Below are positions 6,467-12,358 of a stretch of DNA of 12,358 bases, in pieces. The DNA is taken from the NCBI GenBank assembly GCA_905236835.1, contig CAJOQY010000344.1, positions 1 to 12,358 of the forward strand. Direction: 5' to 3'. The position numbers and the translations under genes were made by a program. The notes under the pieces are model-generated. The model ran no database searches. It was given only the letters and a program-made list of their open reading frames with translations, and was not told the origin of the DNA. The stretch's first letter is position 1. Each line of letters opens with the position of its first letter. This DNA is from an uncultured Oscillibacter sp. (GTDB taxonomy: Bacteria > Bacillota > Clostridia > Oscillospirales > Oscillospiraceae).

Positions 6467-7681
6467 TTACGCTTGGACTTCCGCGTCCTGAAGCATTTTA
6501 TTATAATTAAAATTCACAAACAGCCCCAGCGCGACGCCAATGCCGGTTAAAATAATATTCATGACCATCACGCCGGAAGGGGTCATGCTGGACGCCGCCG
6601 TTAAAATCGTATAATTGCACAGGGACGACGCGATCATGACCAGCGCGGTAACGGTGCCTTTGATTTTCGGGAACAGCATATTGCAAACGGACGTGGCGAT
6701 TTGCAGCAATCCGCCCGCGCCGGCCCATCCGACGATGAACGCCCCCGCCATGCACAAAGCCTGACTGGGGATCAACAGCACGATGATCAAAGTCACCAGA
6801 CAGATCACGGGATACGCGACGATGAAACGCACGTCTTTGATCTTACGGGTCAGAAACGCCGTGACGATCAGGGCTAAAATCGTGCCGATAGAATAGAAAC
6901 TCTGCATAATGGACGGATTTTCCCATCCGACAACGGAGCGGGCGTAGTTCTGGGCGCAGTTCAGCCATAACTGGAATGTACCGGTACAGGTGAAGCCGAT
7001 TAAAATCATGGCGATAGAACCCAGTGAAAAACGGGTGTGCTTGAGGCTCTCGATCAGGCCCTCTTTTTTGGCGCCGCCGCCCTTGTCCGTATCCGGCAGG
7101 GGGAAAATAATAATCAACGCCAGCAGGATAATATACGCGACGCCGCAAATATAGAACAACGGATTATACGAAGTCATTCCGGCGGCTGTGGTCGTCACGG
7201 TGACGCCGAGGAAGAACGGCAGGAGCATTTGCGAAATGGCGATAAAGAATTTAATGCCCATGGTCGCCACGCCCGGCGCGGAATAGATAATCTCCGCCAC
7301 AGCCGGATAAATGCCCGTGTCCAAGAACGAGTTGGCCAGACCGCCGACAATCGCGCAGATATACGCCACCTGATAGCCGCCGTTGGGGCCGAGATTGAAC
7401 GCGAACGCGAGGCCGATTAAATAAATCGCGTAAGACGCGCTTCCGATCATGACGGATACGCGGCGGCCCAGTTTATCCGACAGCGGACCGGCGAAGGGGA
7501 GCGCGATCAGGCGGCCAAGTCCGAGGGCGGCGGAAATCGCCGTGATTGCCATTTCCTCCACGCCCCAGCTTGCCGCCAGCGCGGATTTAATCACGGCCTG
7601 CCCCAATACGGAACAGCCGACGCCGTGAATAAAATAATTTAAATACAGCACAAGCGCGCTGGGAAGATATTTTTTGTTCAC
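6467..7681 (-). CDS. MFS transporter, candidate quinate/shikimate transporter (YdiM/YdiN-like context)
   Basis: This is a major facilitator permease of 404 aa with about 12 hydrophobic segments. MFS motif A is GPLSDKLGRR at 65-74, after the second helix. A central hydrophilic loop near residues 200-212 (PDTDKGGGAKKEG) divides the two six-helix halves. The first codon is GTG, preceded by AAGGTGG about 10 nt upstream; there is no better in-frame start. It sits between the YdiB-like dehydrogenase and aroD. In E. coli the MFS genes ydiM and ydiN neighbour ydiB and aroD in the same way, so uptake of quinate or shikimate is a reasonable inference. Export or exchange of a pathway product is an alternative, since a TRAP importer follows in the same run. 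The 67-bp gap to the upstream aroE gene is almost entirely A/T. Confidence 0.88.
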   Translation of the reverse strand: MNKKYLPSALVLYLNYFIHGVGCSVLGQAVIKSALAASWGVEEMAITAISAALGLGRLIALPFAGPLSDKLGRRVSVMIGSASYAIYLIGLAFAFNLGPNGGYQVAYICAIVGGLANSFLDTGIYPAVAEIIYSAPGVATMGIKFFIAISQMLLPFFLGVTVTTTAAGMTSYNPLFYICGVAYIILLALIIIFPLPDTDKGGGAKKEGLIESLKHTRFSLGSIAMILIGFTCTGTFQLWLNCAQNYARSVVGWENPSIMQSFYSIGTILALIVTAFLTRKIKDVRFIVAYPVICLVTLIIVLLIPSQALCMAGAFIVGWAGAGGLLQIATSVCNMLFPKIKGTVTALVMIASSLCNYTILTAASSMTPSGVMVMNIILTGIGVALGLFVNFNYNKMLQDAEVQA

Positions 7682-7696
7682 AGTTGGGATTCCACC

Positions 7697-7753
7697 TTTA
7701 TATTTTTTATAATAATTTATAATAATTTTATATAATATTTATAATATATTAAT
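7697..7753. repeat. 57-bp A/T-only tract with a 10-bp tandem repeat, aroE-MFS junction
   Basis: Every base from 7697 to 7753 is A or T, including the aroE stop codon. Within it ATAATAATTT is perfectly repeated in tandem (7709-7718, 7719-7728). On the minus strand the tract leads into AATATAAAGGTGG, the MFS ribosome binding site. It is far more AT-rich than the genes on either side. Confidence 0.7.
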
Positions 7754-8627
7754 CGTCGTAGTTAATATTTAACACTTTCTTCATGTGTTCAATGGGCATG
7801 GGCTTGCCGGTCCATAACTCAAACGCCGCGGCGCCTTGGAAAAGCATCATGCCGAGACCGTTCATGGTCTTGCAGCCGACTTCTTTCGCCATCTTGCGCA
7901 TTTTCGTGCATAACGGGGAATACGGCACGTCCACGACGATCAAATCCGGGCGGAAGAAAGACTTGTCCGGCACGACGGAGACATCTTCCAGCGGCTTCAT
8001 GCCCGCGCCTGTGCCGTTGACGAAAATATAACTGGAATCCATTTCCTCTTTTAATTTTTTCGTGTCGGCCAAATCCGTCAACGTCGCCTTGCAATTGGTC
8101 TGCTCGTTGATTTTTCTCACGGTTTCCTCACCGTTGGCGTAGAACTGGTCTTTGATGTTAAAAATCGAGATTTCGGCCACGCCGTCGAGAGCGGCCTGAA
8201 TCTCAATCGCCGTCGCCGCGCCGCCGCAGCCCGCGATGGTCATTTTTTTGCCGATCGGGTCAATGTTGTTATCTTTCAGCGCGCTCATAAAGCCGATGCC
8301 GTCCGTGACATAGCCCGTCAGATGTCCGTTGTCATTGACAATCGTGTTGACGGAGCCGGTCAGTTTCGACGCCGGGGACAGTTCGTCAAGATATTTGCCC
8401 ACGAGCGTCTTATTGGGCATGGAGACGTTGGAGCCGCGCATTTTCAGCGTGCGGATCGCTTTGACGGCGTCCTCGATTTCCTTGTCGTCGATTTCAAAGG
8501 CAAGATACGCGTAATCAATGCCCAGCGCGGCGAAAGCCTCATTTTGCATGGCGGGCGAGCTGGAATGGCGGATCGGATAAGCCATCAGGCCGATAAGCTC
8601 CGTATGCCCCGTGATTCTTTCAGACAT
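7749..8627 (-). CDS. aroE: Quinate/shikimate dehydrogenase, YdiB-like AroE family
   Basis: The enzyme interconverts shikimate and 3-dehydroshikimate, and in the YdiB subgroup also quinate and 3-dehydroquinate (292 aa). The opening ELIGLMAYPIRHSSSP matches YdiB closely; S22 and S24 should bind the substrate carboxylate. K73 in NVSMPNK and D109 in TDGIG are the catalytic pair. The dinucleotide fold begins at GCGGAATA (133-140). The cofactor loop reads FNIKDQF: D160 and F162 correspond to the residues YdiB uses for NAD, and the arginines of the NADP-specific AroE loop are missing, so NAD and an oxidative role are likely. Valine 107 replaces the usual Asn before TD. The ATG at 8627 is preferred over 8747, because the upstream extension resembles no family member and overlaps the leader. 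Its ribosome binding site (GGGGA) is weak. It is the first gene of the minus-strand run. Confidence 0.93.
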   Translation of the reverse strand: MSERITGHTELIGLMAYPIRHSSSPAMQNEAFAALGIDYAYLAFEIDDKEIEDAVKAIRTLKMRGSNVSMPNKTLVGKYLDELSPASKLTGSVNTIVNDNGHLTGYVTDGIGFMSALKDNNIDPIGKKMTIAGCGGAATAIEIQAALDGVAEISIFNIKDQFYANGEETVRKINEQTNCKATLTDLADTKKLKEEMDSSYIFVNGTGAGMKPLEDVSVVPDKSFFRPDLIVVDVPYSPLCTKMRKMAKEVGCKTMNGLGMMLFQGAAAFELWTGKPMPIEHMKKVLNINYDD

Positions 8628-8691
8628 ATTTTTTCCCCATTTCTTCAATAATTTCCCAATAGACGATATGAAACAAAGGCCGCGAACACCC

Positions 8692-8708
8692 CATGACGCT
8701 CTGTCATG
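8692..8708 (-). promoter_or_regulatory. Hairpin in the aroE leader
   Basis: CATGAC (8692-8697) and GTCATG (8703-8708) form a perfect 6-bp stem with a 5-nt loop within the roughly 157-nt predicted leader of aroE. No U-run follows. It may be an RNA hairpin or a protein-binding dyad; nothing known was recognised. Together with the promoters and dyads below it covers what can be seen in the gene-free stretch 8628-9011. Confidence 0.35.
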
Positions 8709-8790
8709 ATTTCGCCGTGATTGATTCGGATGATTATCGTTCGTCAAAATACATAAACGCCGTCACAGTTTGTTCATAAAGCCTTTTATC

Positions 8791-8799
8791 ATTATAACA
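8791..8799 (-). promoter_or_regulatory. Extended -10 promoter of the aroE operon
   Basis: On the minus strand TGTTATAAT gives a perfect TATAAT with a TG extension. No good -35 hexamer is found 16-18 bp upstream, which suits an activator-dependent promoter under the divergent LysR regulator. Transcription would begin near 8785. Confidence 0.55.
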
Positions 8800-8856
8800 A
8801 ACGGATTGGATAAATCTAATGCCTTTCATAAATGATAATAATGCTTTTTGCGTATC

Positions 8857-8885
8857 AATCAAACGGATATTGACGCGCTTTGATT
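8857..8885. promoter_or_regulatory. Candidate LysR-type regulator binding dyad
   Basis: AATCAAA (8857-8863) and TTTGATT (8879-8885) are a perfect 7-bp inverted repeat with a 15-bp spacer, in the divergent region between aroE and the lysR-type gene. It is centred about 86 bp upstream of the predicted aroE start, a plausible place for a LysR-type recognition site. The assignment is inferred from position and symmetry. Confidence 0.42.
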
Positions 8886-8946
8886 CCAAGACAGGCGGAT
8901 TAAAATTAAAATTTCATGATAAATTTAATTATAGATATTCTCGCTG

Positions 8947-8975
8947 TTTCTTTTGATCAAAAATTATGCTATAAT
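8947..8975 (+). promoter_or_regulatory. Promoter of the lysR-type gene with overlapping palindrome
   Basis: TGCTATAAT (8967-8975) is an extended -10 with perfect TATAAT; the -35 region TTTCTT (8947-8952) is poor. The perfect 12-bp palindrome TTTTGATCAAAA (8951-8962) lies between the two, sharing the TTTGAT half-site of the dyad at 8857-8885. A protein bound there would block polymerase, so autorepression is likely. Confidence 0.55.
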
Positions 8976-9011
8976 AGCGAATATCACACAGGGGAGGATT
9001 GATATAATATT

Positions 9012-9917
9012 ATGACGCTGAATCAATTGAAATATTTCCAGACCGTCGCCCGGTTTGAGAATTTCCATCTCGCGGCTTCGGAATTATATATTTCCCAACC
9101 TTCCCTGAGCAGGTCTATCGCCGCGCTGGAAAAAGAACTGGGCGTGATTTTGTTTGAAAAGCGCGGACGCGGAATCAGACTGACGAAAAGCGGATTTTTA
9201 TTTCTGGAATATGTGGACAGGATTCTAAGCGAATATGAGATCGCCGTGTATAAAATGCGGGAACTGGCCAATTCCGGGGGCCGGATTGATGTCGGCTATG
9301 TGTTCCCGCTGGCGAATCAGTTCATTCCGCGCATGGTCCGGAAATTTCTGTCGCTGGAAGAAAATAAAAATATCACGTTCAGTTTTTTTCAGGACTGGAC
9401 GTTTTCAATCTTGGATGAGATCAAAAAAAGCCATCTTGACGTGGGATTCTGCGCCTATGTCGAACAGGAAGAGGAACTGGAATTTTTTCCGGTGGTGAAT
9501 CAGGAACTGGTTTTCATCGCGCCGTTACATTCCCCGCTGGCGGAATCTTCGGAAGCGTCTATTATGGAACTGACGAAATATCCCGTGATTGGCTATCATC
9601 GCCTCTCGTGGCTGGGCAGTTACACCCGGAAATTATATCGCCGTCTCGGCATCCAGCCGGAAATCGTCTGTGAATGCTCGGACGAAAACGCCATACAAGC
9701 CATGGTCAAAGACGGTTTCGGAATCGCGCTGATTACCAATGTACAGACGCTGGACGAAAACCACGTCCGGATTTTAAAAATCTCGGATATGGCGCTGTCC
9801 CATCAGATTTATATGGTCTGGATGAAAAATCATTATCATATCCCGGCGATTAACCGCTTTGTCAAATTCATGAAAAATCAGACGGATGCGGGATTAAATT
9901 TCAATCCTGAATCTTAA
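9012..9917 (+). CDS. LysR-type transcriptional regulator, likely controlling the quinate/shikimate genes
   Basis: This is a DNA-binding regulator of 301 aa, normal for the family. Residues about 3-62 form the winged helix-turn-helix, with AASELYISQPSLSRSIAALE as the recognisable HTH core and LGVILFEKRGRGIRLTKSG as the wing. From about residue 90 onward is the two-lobed effector-binding domain, with a GFGIALITN segment near the end. GGGGAGGA lies about 13 nt before the ATG, a long spacing. The gene is divergent from the aroE-led run and upstream of the reductase on the same strand, the standard arrangement for a LysR protein controlling its neighbours. In Listeria a LysR regulator (QuiR) responds to shikimate beside similar genes, from memory, which makes shikimate or quinate a sensible effector here. 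The effector cannot be read directly. Confidence 0.9.
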   Translation: MTLNQLKYFQTVARFENFHLAASELYISQPSLSRSIAALEKELGVILFEKRGRGIRLTKSGFLFLEYVDRILSEYEIAVYKMRELANSGGRIDVGYVFPLANQFIPRMVRKFLSLEENKNITFSFFQDWTFSILDEIKKSHLDVGFCAYVEQEEELEFFPVVNQELVFIAPLHSPLAESSEASIMELTKYPVIGYHRLSWLGSYTRKLYRRLGIQPEIVCECSDENAIQAMVKDGFGIALITNVQTLDENHVRILKISDMALSHQIYMVWMKNHYHIPAINRFVKFMKNQTDAGLNFNPES

Positions 9918-9945
9918 TCAATACATTCAGGCTATCAATCTTGCG

Positions 9946-9974
9946 GGCGAATGGCATTTTACAATTTCGCCTTT
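9946..9974 (+). terminator. Weak possible terminator after the lysR-type gene
   Basis: GGCGAA (9946-9951) and TTCGCC (9966-9971) can pair over a 14-nt loop, followed by only three T's. It lies 29 nt after the stop codon. The short stem and the lack of a real U-run make efficient termination doubtful, so read-through into the reductase gene is possible. Confidence 0.25.
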
Positions 9975-10024
9975 GTGGGTTATGATGAAAAAAGCGGGAT
10001 TTTTCCCCGGAATTTTCAGAATGT

Positions 10025-10054
10025 TTGAACATGAAAATATGAAAATTTTATATT
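10025..10054 (+). promoter_or_regulatory. Promoter of the enoate reductase gene
   Basis: TTGAAC (10025-10030) and TATATT (10049-10054) are separated by 18 bp, with transcription predicted near 10061. This gives the reductase its own promoter rather than relying on read-through from the regulator gene. Confidence 0.45.
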
Positions 10055-10063
10055 TTAATCATA

Positions 10064-10088
10064 TTTCAAATATCCTGAGAATTTGAAA
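10064..10088. promoter_or_regulatory. Candidate operator dyad at the reductase start site
   Basis: TTTCAAAT (10064-10071) and ATTTGAAA (10081-10088) form a perfect 8-bp inverted repeat with a 9-bp spacer. It falls just downstream of the predicted start of transcription. The half-site TTTGAAA is close to the TTTGAT elements of the aroE-lysR region. It could be an operator or an mRNA hairpin. Confidence 0.42.
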
Positions 10089-10140
10089 ATCTAATAAAAA
10101 CGCGAAATTGTGAGGGGTACGAAAGGAGGCATCGGCGGTC

Positions 10141-12144
10141 ATGAAAAACGATTATCCGAAGATTTTTGAACCGTTTACGGTGAAAACCATGACGCTCAGA
10201 AACCGGGTTGTCATGACGCCTATGGGCACCAATTACGGGGAGCCGTCCGGACATATGAGCGCGGGGCATATGAATTATTATAACCTGCGCGCGAAAGGCG
10301 GCGTCGGCCTGATTATCGTGGAAAACGCGAATGTGGATTATCCGCTTGGCTCCAACGGCACCAGCCAGATCCGCATTGACCATGACAGTTATATGCCGCG
10401 CTTTTATGAACTGACGGAAATGCTTCACCAGCAGGGCGCGTGCGTGGCGATTCAGATCAATCACGCCGGCGCTTCCGCGCAGTCCGCGCGAACCGGAATG
10501 CAACCCGCTTCCGCGTCCAATCTGCCGTCGAAAGAGGGCGGCGAAATTCCGCGTCCTCTCGAAAAAGAGGAAATTTATGAAATCGTCAAAAAATACGGAC
10601 AGGCCGCCAAACGCGCCCAGACCGCCGGTTTTGACGCCGTGGAGGTTCATTGCGGACATTCGTATTTAATCAGCCAGTTCCTTTCCCCCACGACGAACAA
10701 ACGCACGGATGAATTTGGCGGCTCCGCCGAAAACCGCGCGCGTTTCGCCCGTCTGGTACTGGAAGAAGTGCGCAAACAGGTCGGACCTTTCTTCCCGATC
10801 TTCGCCCGTATCAGCGCGGATGAGTTCATGGAGGGCGGCAATACATTAGATGACTGTCTGGAATATCTGCAATATTTCCAAGAATTCGTGGACGTAATCG
10901 ACGTATCCGCCGCGCTGAATGGATCGTTGCAATATCAGATTGATAATAATAACTTCCCGGACGGCTGGCGTTCTTATATGGCGCGCGCCGTCAGAGAGCG
11001 TTATAACAAGCCCGTCATGACCGCCGGAAACATCCGAAGTCCCAAAGTCGCCAATGAGATTTTAGAAAAAGGCGACGCGGATTTGATCGGCATGGGACGC
11101 GGTTTAATCGCCGAGCCGAACTGGGTCCGCAAAGTGGAAGCCGGACAGGAAGCCGATCTGCGCAAGTGCATTTCCTGTAACATCGGCTGCGCCGGGAATC
11201 GTATCGGCTCCAACCGTCCGATCCGCTGCACCGTCAATCCGTCCGTCATGTGGGGCGACGATGATTATAAAAAATTAAAAGTCAACAAGCCCTGTAATGT
11301 CGTGATCGTCGGCGGCGGCACGGCGGGACTTGAGGCCGCGTGTACGGCGGCGGAAGTCGGTTGCAATGCCTTTGTGATCGAGGAAAAAGATTATCTCGGC
11401 GGACTGTCCGCGCAGATTTCCCGGATTCCCGATAAAAACCGCCTCGCGGATTTCCCGAATTATTTAATCCGCCGCGCGAAAAAATTAAACAATGTTTATT
11501 TCTTCATGGGCAAGCCCGCGTCCGTTGATTTTATTAAAACTCTCAATCCGGATATTATTATCAATTCCACCGGCTCCCTCCCGGCGTATCCGCCGATCAA
11601 AGGCCTGAAAGAAAATCTCGGCGTCAAAGGCGGCAAATTAATGACCGTCTTACAGATGATTGAGAATTTATCCATCTTCCCGGAGGATATGAAAGGCCAG
11701 AGAGTTTCCATTGTCGGCGGCGGCGCGGTCGGTCTGGATGTTATCGAGTATTTCGCCCCCAGAGGCGCGGATGTGACTGTGATTGAAATGCTCCCCGGCA
11801 TCGCCAACGGGTCCGATCCTATCACAAAAGTCAATATCCATGCCATTATCAAGAAATACGGCGTCCATACGCGTCTGAAAACCGCGTTGCAGGAAGCGAA
11901 ACCGGATTCTTTCATTGTCAAAAATCCTGACGGCTCCATTGAGGAAATCCCGTTTGATTACGGCATGATCTGTATGGGTCTGAAAGCCTATAATCCGATT
12001 CTGGACGAACTCAAAGCCGCGTTTGGCGACACGGCGGAAATCCTGAACATTGGCGACTCTCAGCGCGCGCGCCGTATCATCGACGGGACCAGCGAGGGAC
12101 GCAATATCGTCAAAGTTCTGGAACGCAAGGGCTATTTTGATTAA
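10141..12144 (+). CDS. NADH:flavin oxidoreductase / enoate reductase (FMN, 4Fe-4S, FAD; Old Yellow Enzyme family)
   Basis: This three-part flavoenzyme of 667 aa reduces C=C bonds conjugated to a carbonyl or carboxylate, like 2,4-dienoyl-CoA reductase and clostridial 2-enoate reductases. Residues 1-335 form the FMN TIM barrel: QINHAG at 105-110, then FDAVEVHCGHSYL at 164-176 and LSPTTNKRTDEFGGSAENR after it. Y175 aligns with the active-site tyrosine of FadH; the second FadH residue (His in a GWHE segment) has no counterpart. C343, C346, C350 and C363 hold a 4Fe-4S cluster. Two dinucleotide folds follow: VVIVGGGTAGLEAA (387-400) for FAD and VSIVGGGAVGLD (522-533) for NAD(P)H. AAAGGAGG lies 11 nt before the ATG. 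Next to quinate/shikimate genes, a likely substrate is the enone 3-dehydroshikimate or a derivative, but this is inference. Fe-S content points to an anaerobe. Confidence 0.9.
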   Translation: MKNDYPKIFEPFTVKTMTLRNRVVMTPMGTNYGEPSGHMSAGHMNYYNLRAKGGVGLIIVENANVDYPLGSNGTSQIRIDHDSYMPRFYELTEMLHQQGACVAIQINHAGASAQSARTGMQPASASNLPSKEGGEIPRPLEKEEIYEIVKKYGQAAKRAQTAGFDAVEVHCGHSYLISQFLSPTTNKRTDEFGGSAENRARFARLVLEEVRKQVGPFFPIFARISADEFMEGGNTLDDCLEYLQYFQEFVDVIDVSAALNGSLQYQIDNNNFPDGWRSYMARAVRERYNKPVMTAGNIRSPKVANEILEKGDADLIGMGRGLIAEPNWVRKVEAGQEADLRKCISCNIGCAGNRIGSNRPIRCTVNPSVMWGDDDYKKLKVNKPCNVVIVGGGTAGLEAACTAAEVGCNAFVIEEKDYLGGLSAQISRIPDKNRLADFPNYLIRRAKKLNNVYFFMGKPASVDFIKTLNPDIIINSTGSLPAYPPIKGLKENLGVKGGKLMTVLQMIENLSIFPEDMKGQRVSIVGGGAVGLDVIEYFAPRGADVTVIEMLPGIANGSDPITKVNIHAIIKKYGVHTRLKTALQEAKPDSFIVKNPDGSIEEIPFDYGMICMGLKAYNPILDELKAAFGDTAEILNIGDSQRARRIIDGTSEGRNIVKVLERKGYFD

Positions 12145-12181
12145 AATCGAAAAAAATAATAAAAATAAACCTCATCCCCTG

Positions 12182-12210
12182 TCCCCTTCCCCTAAATTAG
12201 GGGAAGGGGA
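12182..12210. repeat. Perfect 29-bp palindrome after the reductase gene
   Basis: Arms of 14 bp (12182-12195 and 12197-12210), starting TCCCCTTCCCCTAA, surround a single A. It lies 37 nt past the reductase stop. Transcribed, it would be a strong hairpin, but no U-run follows (GAACGCAAAC), so it fits a dispersed intergenic palindrome better than a classical terminator. Read in one frame its flanks give PHPLSPSPKLGEGER, a peptide produced by dispersed repeats in many genomes. Confidence 0.7.
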
Positions 12211-12237
12211 ACGCAAACAATGTTATTCACTTAATTG

Positions 12238-12352
12238 AATCCCCCCGGCGCTGTCGCGCCACCCCCCTTTCACAAGGGGGGCAAAACGGGAGAAACCAAC
12301 CTCAAGCCCCCCTTGTCAAAGGGGGGAAAGCCGCGAAGCGGCTGGGGGGATT
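12238..12352. repeat. 115-bp MITE-like palindromic element, long copy
   Basis: Two inverted arms of about 45 bp flank a roughly 25-bp centre. Both arms start AATCCCCCC, contain a small GC hairpin (GGCGC-TGTC-GCGCC in one; AGCCGC-TTC-GCGGCT in the other) and then a second hairpin of C6TTT...AAG6 type. TTAA stands outside both ends (12231-12234, 12355-12358), possibly a target duplication. It encodes nothing. Its ends are shared with the 53-bp element at 5518-5570, so it belongs to a family in this genome. The window ends right after it. Confidence 0.75.
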
Positions 12353-12358
12353 TCTTAA

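Noticed and set aside
7037..7420. A 127-residue plus-strand open frame opposite the MFS gene
   Set aside because: It is fully antisense to conserved membrane helices, and is rich in Arg, Asn and Gln as expected for the complement of hydrophobic codons.
8628..8747. N-terminal extension of the YdiB-like dehydrogenase to the ATG at 8747
   Set aside because: The 40 extra residues match nothing in the family, whose proteins begin near MSERITGHTELIG, and they occupy the predicted leader. The start at 8627 is preferred despite a weak ribosome binding site.
9976..10012. A-rich and T-rich string with GCGGG and CCCCG, as a possible lysR terminator
   Set aside because: Only about four G-C pairs can form around the T-run, which lies inside the loop rather than after the stem.
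10066..10659. A 197-residue open frame antisense to the reductase
   Set aside because: It lies over the conserved FMN barrel coding sequence and its own promoter region; no domain or start signal supports it.
12050..12238. Small open frame after the reductase containing PHPLSPSPKLGEGER
   Set aside because: It starts inside the reductase gene in another frame and its tail is translated palindromic repeat, a common false prediction.

Overview
The window looks like a chromosomal segment of an anaerobic, probably Bacillota-type bacterium (Clostridia or Negativicutes most likely; other anaerobes with Rnf and TRAP systems cannot be excluded). The reasons are the strong AGGAGG-type ribosome binding sites, an Rnf subunit, a TRAP transporter and an oxygen-sensitive type of Fe-S flavoenzyme. 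No RNA gene, CRISPR array, integrase or transposase was found.

Layout. (1) 1-756, minus strand: the 5' two-thirds or so of rnfC, running off the left edge, with a good sigma-A-type promoter at 842-870. (2) 1116-2432, plus strand: a secreted M23 metallopeptidase with a C-terminal ricin-type lectin domain, its own promoter and leader hairpin, and a bidirectional terminator (2445-2476). (3) 2519-8627, minus strand, transcribed right to left: a YdiB-like quinate/shikimate dehydrogenase, an MFS transporter (GTG start), type I 3-dehydroquinate dehydratase (aroD), then the three TRAP subunits in the order dctQ, dctM, dctP. (4) 8628-9011: a divergent control region with promoters on both strands and TTTGAT/ATCAAA dyads. 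(5) 9012-9917, plus strand: a LysR-type regulator. (6) 10141-12144, plus strand: an FMN/4Fe-4S/FAD enoate reductase of the Old Yellow Enzyme / 2,4-dienoyl-CoA reductase type, with its own promoter and a downstream dyad. (7) 12145-12358: two palindromic intergenic repeats, one of which has a shortened relative between aroD and dctQ.

How it fits together. Regions 3-6 read as one module for taking up and consuming quinate and/or shikimate. Two candidate importers (MFS and TRAP) bring in the hydroaromatic acid. The dehydrogenase oxidises quinate to 3-dehydroquinate or shikimate to 3-dehydroshikimate, and AroD dehydrates dehydroquinate to dehydroshikimate. Dehydroshikimate is a conjugated enone, the substrate type OYE-family enzymes reduce, so the reductase may catalyse the next step and re-oxidise the NADH made by the dehydrogenase. 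No other shikimate-pathway biosynthesis gene and no recognisable dehydroshikimate dehydratase is present, which favours a catabolic, non-aromatising role. The reductase step and the transported substrates are inference. The gene families and the layout are seen directly.
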